Positions 51,809 to 60,309 of a stretch of 61,010 bases of DNA are shown here, one piece after another. The position numbers and the translations under genes are program-made. How positions within the stretch are numbered: the stretch's first letter is position 1; each line of letters begins with the position of its first letter. The stretch spans positions 1 through 61,010 of the forward strand of contig QHPD01000112.1 of NCBI GenBank assembly GCA_003218975.1. The letters run 5' to 3'. The stretch comes from Verrucomicrobiota bacterium (GTDB lineage: Bacteria > Verrucomicrobiota > Verrucomicrobiia > Chthoniobacterales > UBA10450). The notes below the pieces were generated by a model. The model was not told the DNA's origin. It searched no databases and worked only from the letters and a program-made list of their open reading frames with translations.

Positions 51809-53328
51809 TGAAAAACCTCGCCAAGTTTCTACTTTTTGTGCTGCTTGTAAGCGCGGGAATTTCGCTGCTCTACGATTACCGCCTCAAACGTGGGAACTTG
51901 GATTTGCTCCCGCGGCGGGCATCGGAAAATTACACGTTCGCTTCCGAGGCGGCAATCAATCCAAAACAAGTTGCGTCGCTAGAAGCATTGAATCAAGAAC
52001 GGCGCGCGCTGGTGAAGAGCGTGATTCCTTCGGTAGTAGCGGTGAAGACCTCCAAGAAGATCGGGATTCGCCGGCAGTACGGGCTCGATCCATTCGAGTT
52101 TTTCTTCGGCAACCCGAGGGGCCAGTTTCGCAGCTCGCGCGAGGAGGCGCTAGTGCAAAATTCGCTTGGCTCCGGGGTGATCGTTACCAACGAGGGACAC
52201 ATCATCACCAACAACCACGTAGTCGATCAGGTGGACGAGATCGAGGTGCAATTGAGCGATGGCCGCACGAAGAAAGCGCGGTTGGTAGGCGCGGATTCTC
52301 AGATCGATTTGGCTGTGCTCAAGATCGATGATCCCGGTGTTAAGCCGCTCAAGCTGGCTGATTCCGATACCGTGCAGGCCGGCGATTTTGTTCTCGCCAT
52401 CGGGAATCCATTTGGATTCGAGGAGACCGTGACCGATGGGATCATTAGCTCAAAGGGCCGGCCGGGTCGCTCCGATTATTTCGGTGATCTCCTGCAGACG
52501 AACGCGGCGATCAATCCGGGCAACAGCGGCGGGCCGTTGATCAATTTGCGCGGTGAAGTTATCGGTATTAATACTGCGATCGCCTCTACCACTGGCGGCT
52601 CGCAAGGGGTCGGCTTTGCTATTCCGTCAAACACAGTTCGCACGGCGCTTGAAAGCTTATTGAAGCAAGGGCGAATTATTCGCGGTTATCTTGGGATCCA
52701 GGCGCGTGCGGCGCAACCGGGGCAAAGAGGCGCCGATAACGAAGGCGTAGTGGTTGAGGAAATACTTCCGGGATCTCCCGCAGCCGAGGCGCAACTGCAG
52801 CAGGGAGACGTTATTCGCAAGTTCGACGGGCGCGACGTAAAGAATTTCAATGTGCTCAGGAGTCTCGTGTCCCAGACCGAGTTAAACAAAAAAGTTGAGT
52901 TGGAAATAGAGCGCGGCGGCAAGCCGATCAAGGTGACGGCGCAGATCAGAGAACAGCCGGTTGATTATCAGACGTCTGGCACTTTGCCTCGACGATCACA
53001 GCCACAGCCGCAGGTTCCAAGCCAACCGGATCAAGAGTCGACGAGTGGTCCGTTTGCTTCGATCCACGTGGGCGATTTAACTCCAGAAATGGCACGCGAG
53101 CTCGATCTGCCCAGCAATGTGCGAGGCGTTGTGGTTACCAATGTCGATCCTGACAGCGGTGTGGCCGAATTGCAAAAGGGCGACGTGATCGAGGAAATCA
53201 ATCAGCAACCCATCACATCAGTTTCGGACTACAACAAAATCGCCGGGTCACTGGATCCCAGTCAAGCCCAAGTCCTGTCGATTTGCCGGCATCGGATGCG
53301 TTCGTTTCTAGTCTTGCGACCGCGCTAG
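51808..53328 (+). CDS. degP: Do/HtrA-family serine protease with two PDZ domains
   Basis: 506 aa. An N-terminal membrane helix (FLLFVLLVSAGISLLYDY) anchors or exports it to the periplasm. Trypsin-like core: SLGSGVIVTNEGHIITNNHVV with His, SQIDLAVLKID with Asp, NPGNSGGPLINLRGEVIGIN with Ser. PDZ1 (RGYLGIQARA, VVVEEILPGSPAAEA) and PDZ2 (NVRGVVVTNVDPDSGVAEL) follow, separated by a Gln/Pro-rich linker. The ending LSICRHRMRSFLVLRPR is complete. Such proteases degrade misfolded envelope proteins. It is translationally coupled to recG (TGATG). Confidence 0.94.
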   Translation: MKNLAKFLLFVLLVSAGISLLYDYRLKRGNLDLLPRRASENYTFASEAAINPKQVASLEALNQERRALVKSVIPSVVAVKTSKKIGIRRQYGLDPFEFFFGNPRGQFRSSREEALVQNSLGSGVIVTNEGHIITNNHVVDQVDEIEVQLSDGRTKKARLVGADSQIDLAVLKIDDPGVKPLKLADSDTVQAGDFVLAIGNPFGFEETVTDGIISSKGRPGRSDYFGDLLQTNAAINPGNSGGPLINLRGEVIGINTAIASTTGGSQGVGFAIPSNTVRTALESLLKQGRIIRGYLGIQARAAQPGQRGADNEGVVVEEILPGSPAAEAQLQQGDVIRKFDGRDVKNFNVLRSLVSQTELNKKVELEIERGGKPIKVTAQIREQPVDYQTSGTLPRRSQPQPQVPSQPDQESTSGPFASIHVGDLTPEMARELDLPSNVRGVVVTNVDPDSGVAELQKGDVIEEINQQPITSVSDYNKIAGSLDPSQAQVLSICRHRMRSFLVLRPR

Positions 53329-53451
53329 GTTGCATGACAGTTTGCGGGTCCTGGTTTGGGAAAATGCGATCCCAAAGGCCGAGTTTACACAAAAGCGGCA
53401 GGACACTGCCGTACTCCAAAACGTGACCGTCCTCAAAACGCGCATTACACG

Positions 53452-53512
53452 CTTGCGCCTTGGACTGCGGCGGTGCTCCGCCGCTTTGGATTCTCATCGG
53501 CAGCGAAGGACG
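53452..53512. repeat. GGCGGTGCTCCGCCG repeat, copy 1
   Basis: GCGCCTTGGACTGCGGCGG TGCTCCGCCGCTTTGG then ATTCTCATCGGCAGC. A direct copy lies at 54330-54385. The hairpin is GCGGCGG-TGCT-CCGCCGC. Together they bracket the CADD-like gene. Confidence 0.6.
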
Positions 53513-53551
53513 CGCCGCACCGCAGCAACAAAGCCGACATGTTTGTCCACG

Positions 53552-54223
53552 TTAGCACGCGATCGCGTGACGGCGGCAGACGCCGGAAAGCATTTCCCAA
53601 AGTGCGTCGAGAATGCCATTCACAGATGCCCTCACTGATTCGAAATTGCCATTGTCGATGTACGCGCCAAGCAGTTTTCGCTCGGCAGCAGAATGTTCAC
53701 GGTCGGCTTTGACGTGCACAGTGAAATATCGGTAATGCTCAGGATCAGTGAACCCGTAATGCTTTTTCAGCCCATCGATTTTTGATTCACAAATCGCGGG
53801 AATTTGATTCTCGTAGGCGTAAAGGGCCGCGAGACCTTCGGCTGTCGATCCTTTGCTGCAAACCGATCGGAACGTATCGATCAAGTTTTTCGTCTCGGCT
53901 CCTTGCGCCGTATTGCGAACATCGACTTCGGAAACGCCGAGGCTTTCGGCGAATTTTAACCAAAGCTGGGGATGATTCGGTGAGCCTGCCTCCTCGTCGG
54001 TTAAATTATCGAGTAACTGTTTCCGCGTTGCTTGATCGTCGCACTTCGCATGCACCGCCGAGAGATACGTCGGAAACGCTGCGACATGGTGATAATACTG
54101 CTTCGTGTAATCCGTCAGCGCTTCCTTGCTTAACTGCCCGCGCGTCCATGCGAGATAAAACGGGTGTTTCAACAGATGTTTCTTTGCAATGTCGTTGTCG
54201 ATCTTGTCGAGATGCGTGTTCAT
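53552..54223 (-). CDS. CADD-family protein (putative folate/pABA synthesis)
   Basis: 223 aa from the ATG giving MNTHLDKIDNDIAKKHL, chosen for GGAAAG seven bases before it. Heme-oxygenase-like di-iron fold: metal ligands can be assigned as Glu and His in TDEEAGSPNHPQLW, Glu in LYAYENQIPAI, and His-x3-Asp-x2-His in VHVKADREH. HPFYLAWTRGQLSKEALTDY is the family's N-terminal helix. The chlamydial CADD protein makes 4-aminobenzoate by sacrificing its own side chain in place of PabABC. The same role is likely here but is inferred. It is flanked by two direct copies of a GGCGGTGCTCCGCCG repeat. Confidence 0.85.
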   Translation of the reverse strand: MNTHLDKIDNDIAKKHLLKHPFYLAWTRGQLSKEALTDYTKQYYHHVAAFPTYLSAVHAKCDDQATRKQLLDNLTDEEAGSPNHPQLWLKFAESLGVSEVDVRNTAQGAETKNLIDTFRSVCSKGSTAEGLAALYAYENQIPAICESKIDGLKKHYGFTDPEHYRYFTVHVKADREHSAAERKLLGAYIDNGNFESVRASVNGILDALWEMLSGVCRRHAIAC

Positions 54224-54329
54224 AAGATTCTTTCCAGCTAACCGAGATATAAACGCGGCTTCGCGAACCGCCAAATTTTTGTTATGTCGAGCCTCATGAA
54301 TGTCGTTGGTGATAATTCGCCAAGCATTT

Positions 54330-54385
54330 GCGCCTTGGAATGTGGCGGTGCTCCGCCGTTTTTGACTCTTACGGGGAGCCGATAG
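54330..54385. repeat. GGCGGTGCTCCGCCG repeat, copy 2
   Basis: GCGCCTTGGAATGTGGCGG TGCTCCGCCGTTTTTG then ACTCTTACGGGGAGCC. Same orientation as copy 1 at 53452, about 880 bases away, across the CADD-like gene. Confidence 0.6.
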
Positions 54386-54430
54386 AATGGGATTTTCTTA
54401 TTCTTGCACGTAGGCGATTATAGGCATCAC

Positions 54431-57400
54431 ATGCGCGAGATCCCTCCAGAAACAGTTAGGCCGTTTGTCTTTTCCGATCCGGCCGGTAAGCGCTGGCCGC
54501 GCCTGCGGCTGGTTCTGCTTATTGCCGGCGTGCTGTTTTTTCTCGCCTTGGTGGTGTTCGTCCAAACGCTGTTTGTGACGCCTCAAATGCGGGTTCCGTT
54601 TTCGTTGCGGCAGTTAAAAGGCCAGTTGAGAGCGTTGCAAAAAGAGAACCCTGCCGGACAAGTCACGACAGCTTCGCTTCTCTGGCAGAAGTTCGGCGCG
54701 GCGCGCCAGGCTGCAAAAAAGGTGAGCAAGTCGACGCCAGCGAGGCCCCGGAAAAAATCGCCGGATAACGAAGTGCATTTGGCCTTTTATACGAACGGCG
54801 ATCCGTACAGTTACACGTCGCTCCAGCAGCATGCGGCGCAGATCACGCACCTTTGCCCCGAGTGGATGACGGTGATCAACGGCATGGGCGAGTTGCAAGT
54901 CGATGGGGATTCACGCCTGCCGAAATTCGCGGCAAACAAGGGAATTGCCCTGATGCCGTTATTGACGAACCTCGTCGGCGACACCTGGCAACCCGAAGCG
55001 GTCGAGAACCTGGCGCACGGCCCGGCCGAACGGCAAGAGCGCTTCATTCGGAATGTGCTGGCAGTCTTGCGCAATGCCAGGGCCTCGGGCGTGGTGATCG
55101 ATTGGCAGCAAATCGACCCCGCCTATCGAGACGATCTGGCCTCATTCATCGATAAGTTTGCCGACGTGTTACACGACGATGAAAAGGAACTGTGGTTGTG
55201 CGTGCAGCCTGGCCAGGAGTTGGACTACATCGATTTCGATAGGCTTTCGGACAATGTCGATCGGTTTGTGGCAATGCTGTTTGACGAGACCTCCGATATC
55301 GACCCGCCCGGGCCGCTCGCCTCGCGCCCATGGTTCGAAGGCTGGCTGCACGTCTTGCTGGAAGACACTGACACCAAACAATGGATCATTGCGCTCGGCA
55401 GTTACGGATATGATTGGACGATCGGCGGAAAAAAAGCGGATTTGATCGCTTTCGCGGAGGTCATGAGTCGCGCCAACGATGCGGAAGTAGGGACCGCGGA
55501 AGTGAAGGCGCCCAGCTACAGTCCCTATTTTTATTTTCAGGATGAGGACAAGGAGCACGCCGTCTGGTTTTTGGATGCCGTGACCTTTCTCAATGAACTG
55601 CGGGAGGTGCGTGATCAAAAGGCTGGTGGATTCGCGCTTTATCGGCTCGGCTGCGAAGACCCGGCAATTTGGGATGCGTTAAGCGTGCCGCGCGACTTGA
55701 AGATCGATAATCAAACACGGCAATCGCTCCAGTGGATCAAGGCCACCGACACAATCACGGACGTGGGCGATGGCGAGATTGTCACCGTTGATGAGAGCCA
55801 CACGGATGGCCTGCGCAATCTCGGCATTGACGCAGCTGGTTATCTTACCGCGAAATATGTGAAGTTCGCGCAATTCCCCACGCTCTATCACCAAGGGGCG
55901 GGCGGCGAGCACCAGGTGGCCATCACTTTCGATGATGGACCGGACCCACGATGGACGCCGAAGATTTTGGACATCCTTAAAGGCGCAAACGCGAAAGCCG
56001 CGTTTTTCCTCGTGGGAGCGAATGCGGAACGTTATCCGAAACTGGTACGGCGAATTGTGAACGAAGGCCACGAGATCGGAAACCACACCTATTATCATCC
56101 GAACCTGGCGCTTTGCTGGCCGGAACACATCCGGCTTGAACTCAATGCGACACAGCTCCTCCTCGAAACAATAACCGGTCGCGCGACGGCGCTGTTTCGT
56201 CCGCCGTACGCGGCCGACACCAGCCCGTCGCAGTTAAGCGAACTGATTCCGCTTCAAATCGCGGAAGACCTCAACTATCTGGTGGTGCTGGAGAGTATCG
56301 ATCCCGAGGATTGGGCGAAACCAGGCGCGGACATTATTCTGCGGCGCGTGAAACAACAGCGCCGCGACGGCAGCATTATCTTGTTGCATGATGCCGGGGG
56401 CGACCGCTCACAGACAGTCGAGGCGCTCCCGCGCATTTTGGAATGGTTGCATACGCGGGGCGACACCGTCGTGCCTTTGAGCACGCTACTCGGCACGACT
56501 CGCGATGCGGTGATGCCCCCATTGGCGGAAAGCGGTCAACCGTTTGCGCGAGTGGTCAGCAGTACGGGATTCCGCGTCTATCACGCGGTCGAGGAATTTC
56601 TTTGGGCCTTCATGATTGTTGCGACTGCGCTGGTAGTGATCCGAACGCTGATTGTGGTGTGGCTGGCGTACCGATTCCGGCGACGACCGCGAGCGGAATT
56701 TGCTGAGCCGGTAAGCGTCGTCATTGCGGCGTACAACGAAGGAAAAGTGATCGCCAACACGTTACGCGCGCTGTTGACCACTGATTACAAGGGAGACGTT
56801 GAGGTGATTGTGGTCGATGACGGATCGCGCGACGAAACCGCCACGGAAGTCCAGCAGATTGCAGCTGCCGATCCACGTGTGCGTTTGCTGCAGCAGCAGA
56901 ATAGCGGGAAGGCCCGCGCGTTGCAGCGTGCCCTCTCCGCCGTCCGTCGGGGCATTGTCGTTTTTATCGACGCCGATACGCAATGTCAGCGCGACACGTT
57001 GCCGCGATTGCTGGAGCCCTTCGCCGATGCAGGCGTGGGCGCCGTGTCGGGTCATGCGAAAGTTGGAAACTTGCGAAGGTTCATCGCGCGTTGCCAAGCG
57101 CTGGAATACACCTGCGGGTTCAATCTTGATCGACGGGCCTACAATCGCTGGAACTGCATCACGGTGGTGCCCGGAGCCATCAGCGCAGTCCGTAAGGAAG
57201 CGATCGACGAAGCGGGCGGCTTAAGTTTGCAAACACTCGCGGAGGACACCGATCTCACCCTGTCATTGCATAAATATCGGCAGCGAATCGTTTACGTGCC
57301 CGACGCCATCGCCTGGACGGAAGCGCCCGAAAGTGTTGGCACGCTTGCGCGCCAACGTTCTCGCTGGGCGTACGGGACGTTGCAATGTCTGTGGAAACAT

Positions 57401-57778
57401 CGCGACATGTTGTTCAACTGGAACTATCGCGCCCTTGGCTGGTTCAGTTTGCCCAGCATATGGTTTTTCCAGATCATTCTCGTCGCCGTGACGCCGATGG
57501 TAGATTTGTTTTTGCTCGCGTCGCTGCCATTCGGCGCGTGGCGCGCGGTGATGCCCTTCGTGATCACGTTTCTTTCCATGGACGTTATTTTGGCCACGCT
57601 CGCCTGTCTTCTGGAGCGGGAACCCATCCTGCGGGCCTGGCGGATTTTGCCGATGCGCCTGATTTACCGTCCGATGCTGAGCTATTGCATCTGGAAAGCC
57701 ATCCTGCGTGCGATCAAAGGCGCATGGGTGAGTTGGGGCAAACTCGAGCGCACAGCTAGTGTGCCGGTGCGCGTGTGA
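54431..57778 (+). CDS. GH18-like / polysaccharide deacetylase / family 2 glycosyltransferase fusion
   Basis: 1115 aa from the ATG at 54431 (a TTG 27 bases upstream is open). TM helix residues ~20-45. A GH18-like domain (~105-440) has SGVVIDWQQID where active GH18 enzymes have D-x-D-x-E, so Gln may replace the catalytic Glu. A NodB-type deacetylase (~493-690) has AITFDDGPDPRW, HEIGNHTYYHPN, FRPPY and IILLHDAGG. A further TM, then GT2 (~758-980): VSVVIAAYNEGK, VVDDGSRDET, FIDADTQC, EDTDLTL and QRSRW, and C-terminal TMs. It looks like a single-chain exopolysaccharide synthase/modifier acting on beta-linked sugar. A decayed copy of its 3' end lies at 58533-58903. Confidence 0.88.
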   Translation: MREIPPETVRPFVFSDPAGKRWPRLRLVLLIAGVLFFLALVVFVQTLFVTPQMRVPFSLRQLKGQLRALQKENPAGQVTTASLLWQKFGAARQAAKKVSKSTPARPRKKSPDNEVHLAFYTNGDPYSYTSLQQHAAQITHLCPEWMTVINGMGELQVDGDSRLPKFAANKGIALMPLLTNLVGDTWQPEAVENLAHGPAERQERFIRNVLAVLRNARASGVVIDWQQIDPAYRDDLASFIDKFADVLHDDEKELWLCVQPGQELDYIDFDRLSDNVDRFVAMLFDETSDIDPPGPLASRPWFEGWLHVLLEDTDTKQWIIALGSYGYDWTIGGKKADLIAFAEVMSRANDAEVGTAEVKAPSYSPYFYFQDEDKEHAVWFLDAVTFLNELREVRDQKAGGFALYRLGCEDPAIWDALSVPRDLKIDNQTRQSLQWIKATDTITDVGDGEIVTVDESHTDGLRNLGIDAAGYLTAKYVKFAQFPTLYHQGAGGEHQVAITFDDGPDPRWTPKILDILKGANAKAAFFLVGANAERYPKLVRRIVNEGHEIGNHTYYHPNLALCWPEHIRLELNATQLLLETITGRATALFRPPYAADTSPSQLSELIPLQIAEDLNYLVVLESIDPEDWAKPGADIILRRVKQQRRDGSIILLHDAGGDRSQTVEALPRILEWLHTRGDTVVPLSTLLGTTRDAVMPPLAESGQPFARVVSSTGFRVYHAVEEFLWAFMIVATALVVIRTLIVVWLAYRFRRRPRAEFAEPVSVVIAAYNEGKVIANTLRALLTTDYKGDVEVIVVDDGSRDETATEVQQIAAADPRVRLLQQQNSGKARALQRALSAVRRGIVVFIDADTQCQRDTLPRLLEPFADAGVGAVSGHAKVGNLRRFIARCQALEYTCGFNLDRRAYNRWNCITVVPGAISAVRKEAIDEAGGLSLQTLAEDTDLTLSLHKYRQRIVYVPDAIAWTEAPESVGTLARQRSRWAYGTLQCLWKHRDMLFNWNYRALGWFSLPSIWFFQIILVAVTPMVDLFLLASLPFGAWRAVMPFVITFLSMDVILATLACLLEREPILRAWRILPMRLIYRPMLSYCIWKAILRAIKGAWVSWGKLERTASVPVRV

Positions 57779-57826
57779 TTGTCATTCTTAGTTGTGCCAC
57801 TCCGTGGGATGTGACACATTGGACAC

Positions 57827-58057
57827 ATGAAAAGTGTCACGATTCGCGAATTGCACATGAATACCGGCAAGTTGGTGCGTGCATCGGCTCACGAGAATAT
57901 TCTTATTACTGAACGTGGACAGGCGGTCGCCGTGCTCAAGAGTGCCAAGGCGGCCGATCTGGTCGGCAAACCTTTTCCCAAGCGTGATTTTCGCAAGATG
58001 CCCAAGGTTCCTGGCGATTCGACTGTCTATATCTCAGAGGAGCGCGATGCGCGGTGA
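57827..58057 (+). CDS. Phd/YefM-type antitoxin
   Basis: 76 aa: MKSVTIRELHMNTGKLVRAS then ENILITERGQAVAVLKSA is the Phd/YefM DNA-binding fold; the C-terminal part (KPFPKRDFRKMPKVPGDSTV) should wrap the toxin. It overlaps the next gene by four bases (GTGA). Probably represses its own promoter, which must lie in the 48 bases after the upstream gene. The pair sits between two copies of a glycosyltransferase 3' end. Confidence 0.88.
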   Translation: MKSVTIRELHMNTGKLVRASAHENILITERGQAVAVLKSAKAADLVGKPFPKRDFRKMPKVPGDSTVYISEERDAR

Positions 58058-58485
58058 TATACCTGGATGCCAGTTACATCGTAAAGTGTTATCTTCGCGA
58101 AGCAGGATCCGCCGAGGTGTTGAAGCTGGTCCAAAAGAGTGCCGGACGGATTACTGCACTTCATGGCCGGACGGAATTTTATTCCGCTGTGCATCGCCGT
58201 CTCCGCGAAAAGCATCTATCTTCGCGCGATGCAGCGGCTGTGTGGAAGCAATTTGAAGAAGACGAGCGCTCTGGCCTTTGGCACTGGCTTCCGGTGACCG
58301 AAAGTGTTGTTCGACGAGCGTGCAACGCATTTGAGAAGCTGGACGCCACGGTATTTCTTCGCGCCAGCGATGCACTACATCTCGCGTGCGCCGTGGAAAA
58401 TCAGTTTGCTGCGGTTTACAGCGCAGACCGAATATTGCTGGAAGCTGCGCCGTATTTTGGCCTCAAAGGGATAAGCGTCTATTGA
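58054..58485 (+). CDS. PIN-domain toxin (VapC-like)
   Basis: 143 aa from GTG. Acidic residues of the PIN active site can be placed: Asp in MIYLDASYIVKCY, Glu in GRTEFYSAVHRR, Asp in FLRASDALHLACA and Asp in VYSADRILLEAA. PIN toxins are Mg-dependent RNases cutting tRNA or rRNA. It overlaps the antitoxin gene by four bases, the usual type II toxin-antitoxin arrangement. Confidence 0.9.
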   Translation: MIYLDASYIVKCYLREAGSAEVLKLVQKSAGRITALHGRTEFYSAVHRRLREKHLSSRDAAAVWKQFEEDERSGLWHWLPVTESVVRRACNAFEKLDATVFLRASDALHLACAVENQFAAVYSADRILLEAAPYFGLKGISVY

Positions 58486-58532
58486 AGGGTCACGGGTCCG
58501 AAAGTTTGCCGGTAAAATAGTGAGTGAATACG

Positions 58533-58903
58533 GTGTTCAACTGGAATTATCGCGCGCTTGGCTGGTTCAGTTTGCCCAGCATCTAGTTTTTCCAGATCAT
58601 TCTCGTCGCTGTCACGCCGATGGTAGATTTGTTCTTGCTTGCCTCTCTGCCGTTCGGCGCCTGGCGCGCGGTCATGCCGTTCGTGATTACGTTCCTGTCC
58701 ATGGACGTGATTCTAGCCAGGCTCGCCTGTCTTCTGGAGCGCGAACCCATCGTCCGTGCCTGGCGGATTTTGCCGATGCGCCTGATTTATCGTCCGAAGC
58801 TCAGCTATTGCATCTGGAAAGCGATCCTGCGCGCGATCAAAGGCGCCGTGGGTAAGTTGGGGCAAACTCGAGCGGACCGCCAGCGTGCCGGTGCGCGTGT
58901 AAT
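58533..58903 (+). pseudogene. decayed duplicate of the glycosyltransferase 3' end
   Basis: TGTTCAACTGGAATTATCGC and the following ~365 bases align without gaps to 57411-57778 except for scattered changes and one extra base near 58845. The homologous frame has AGC ATC TAG where the intact gene has AGC ATA TGG, and the extra base shifts the last ~18 codons. MVDLFLLASLPFGAWRAVMP and ILPMRLIYRP are still readable. It is a remnant, not a gene. Confidence 0.85.
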
Positions 58904-59011
58904 TGCGAAACGCGCGCGCAAATTTCGGCTTGTCAGGCGTTAATTTTGTCGTGTAATCGGGCAATCTTTCCGGGCAGCATACATGTTTCGCCCCCAATAT
59001 TGCAATCCTGA

Positions 59012-59058
59012 ATTAGGCGAAGAAATCCTCGTGAGTTTTTACGAAGATTCGTCTAATC
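59012..59058. repeat. inverted repeat upstream of the GFA gene
   Basis: ATTAGGCGAAGAAATCCTCG T and ACGAAGATTCGTCTAAT pair with one small bulge around GAGTTTTT. It ends just before GTTGGGC (59062-59068), which fits the integron core pattern GTTRRRY. It may be the remains of an attC or attI-type site. The first upstream core (RYYYAAC) was not found. Confidence 0.35.
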
Positions 59059-59070
59059 ATAGTTGGGCGT

Positions 59071-59478
59071 ATGGCAAGCACAATCGAGGGCGGGTGTTTA
59101 TGCGGAGGCGTCCGCTATCGTCTACACGTTAGGCCAAAGCAGGGGAGTGACTGCCATTGCGAAGATTGCCGGCGGGCTAGTGCTGCTCCGTATGTGACTT
59201 GGTGTAGCGTTCCCAGCAAGGCGATAGAGGTTCTGAGCGGTGAACTGCGTAGAGTCTCATATGCAGACCGATTACGCTCGTTCGCCTCTTGTTGTGGCAC
59301 GCCTCTGTTTATCCAGGACGAAGTCAGTTCTGAATGGATTGACGTGACAGTAGCGTCGCTCGATGATCCTAAGACCTTTCACCCGGAGGTCGCGATATGG
59401 ACAGAAGACAAACTCCCGTGGGTAAAGCTCGATCCGAGTCGGCGTGCTTTTCGCCGGAGTAGAGATGAAAACGCCTAA
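59071..59478 (+). CDS. GFA-family (CENP-V/GFA) protein
   Basis: 135 aa. Zinc ligands in GGCLCGGVRYRL, CHCEDCRRASAAPY and CCGTPLFI are typical of the glutathione-dependent formaldehyde-activating family. The family includes S-(hydroxymethyl)glutathione synthase, but most small members have no proven substrate. The gene begins two bases after a GTTGGGC core and its TAA stop lies inside GCCTAAC (59473-59479), as in integron cassettes. Confidence 0.88.
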   Translation: MASTIEGGCLCGGVRYRLHVRPKQGSDCHCEDCRRASAAPYVTWCSVPSKAIEVLSGELRRVSYADRLRSFASCCGTPLFIQDEVSSEWIDVTVASLDDPKTFHPEVAIWTEDKLPWVKLDPSRRAFRRSRDENA

Positions 59479-59553
59479 CCAGGCGATGCAGCTAACGCCT
59501 TCCCGTACCGTGTTCACATTTCACCATGACTAGGTTATCTTCACTCCGATCCA
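59473..59553. other. degenerate attC-like site after the GFA gene
   Basis: GCCTAAC core (RYYYAAC) is followed by CAGGCGATGCAGCTAACGCC, close to the matching part of the better site at 60082 (CAATCGCTGCAGCCAACCC). The second half is weak: GGTTATCTTCACTCCG resembles GGCTTATCTCTTTCTCG of that site, but no GTTRRRY core follows. Read as a decayed or partial attC. Confidence 0.35.
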
Positions 59554-59592
59554 GCCTCGCCATCGGAAGGCGCAAACTGGAACGCCCGCCTC

Positions 59593-60075
59593 TTGAGAGC
59601 GGCCAAAGCTGGCGATTACGATGCAGTCAACGAGGCGCTCCGCCACGACGCCTCGCCCAATGCGCGAGGGTTTTACAACATGTCTCCCTTACTATGGGCA
59701 GTCTCTCGCCACAACCTGCCAATGGCTAAGCTCCTCCTCGATCGTGGTGCCGACCCGAACCAACCAAAGAAGGACGGCGTGACACCTATTTTTCTAGCCA
59801 CCGTGTTTCCACCCGCTGACGCAGACGATCTATCGCTCGCAGCTCTTCTCGTGGAGAGAGGTGCGGACGTGGCCCGTCCCGGCGAAGACCGCCAAACCCT
59901 GATTTTGTGGGTTGCCTTCTACGGCCATGTTCGTATCGCCGATTTCCTCGTGCAGCACGGCGCAGACGTCAACGGCGTAGATCGCTTTGGACAGACTCCA
60001 TTATTCATGGCAGAGCGACAGCATCACGACGACATGATCTCATTTCTTGTTAGTCATGGAGCAATAAAGCGATAG
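59593..60075 (+). CDS. ankyrin-repeat protein
   Basis: 160 aa with four ankyrin repeats: MRAAKAGDYDAVNEALRHDA, MSPLLWAVSRHNLPMAKLLL with DRGADPN, TPIFLATVFPPADADDLSLA, TLILWVAFYGHVRIADFLVQ and TPLFMAERQHHDDMISFLVS. It likely binds another protein. The start is TTG; the frame is open upstream to a TGA at about 59527 with ANWNARL before MRAA but no ATG, so the true N-terminus is unsure. Between two attC-like sites, it would be a cassette gene. Confidence 0.75.
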   Translation: MRAAKAGDYDAVNEALRHDASPNARGFYNMSPLLWAVSRHNLPMAKLLLDRGADPNQPKKDGVTPIFLATVFPPADADDLSLAALLVERGADVARPGEDRQTLILWVAFYGHVRIADFLVQHGADVNGVDRFGQTPLFMAERQHHDDMISFLVSHGAIKR

Positions 60076-60081
60076 AATGTT

Positions 60082-60185
60082 GCCTAACCAATCGCTGCAG
60101 CCAACCCAGCACCTTGTTGTAAGCTCTCGATGATGCGTTGCCGAATTTTCAAGGTGCTGGGTGGCTTATCTCTTTCTCGTTAGAT
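60082..60185. other. attC-like integron recombination site
   Basis: The outer cores fit both consensus forms: GCCTAAC (RYYYAAC) at 60082-60088 and GTTAGAT (GTTRRRY) at 60179-60185. Inside, CCAACCCAGCACCTTG (60101-60116) is complementary to CAAGGTGCTGGGTGG (60150-60164) except for one extra A, which would be the extrahelical base of attC. Spacers of similar length lie on each side. A 33-base variable loop is between the arms. Total 104 bp. Confidence 0.65.
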
Positions 60186-60309
60186 CTAGTCATGCCGAGC
60201 GGTCTTTCAGATTTACTTCATTGAGATCTATAGAAGGCTCACTTTGTCCCTGCTACCACCCGAAATTGCAGCACTCCTATGCGCTTGATAGCTGAACTCA
60301 AAGCGTAGT

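Noticed and set aside
58620-58943. Open frame beginning MVDLFLLASLPF as a new membrane protein
   Set aside because: It is the decayed copy of the glycosyltransferase C-terminus; the frame begins after a nonsense change and ends in a shifted frame.
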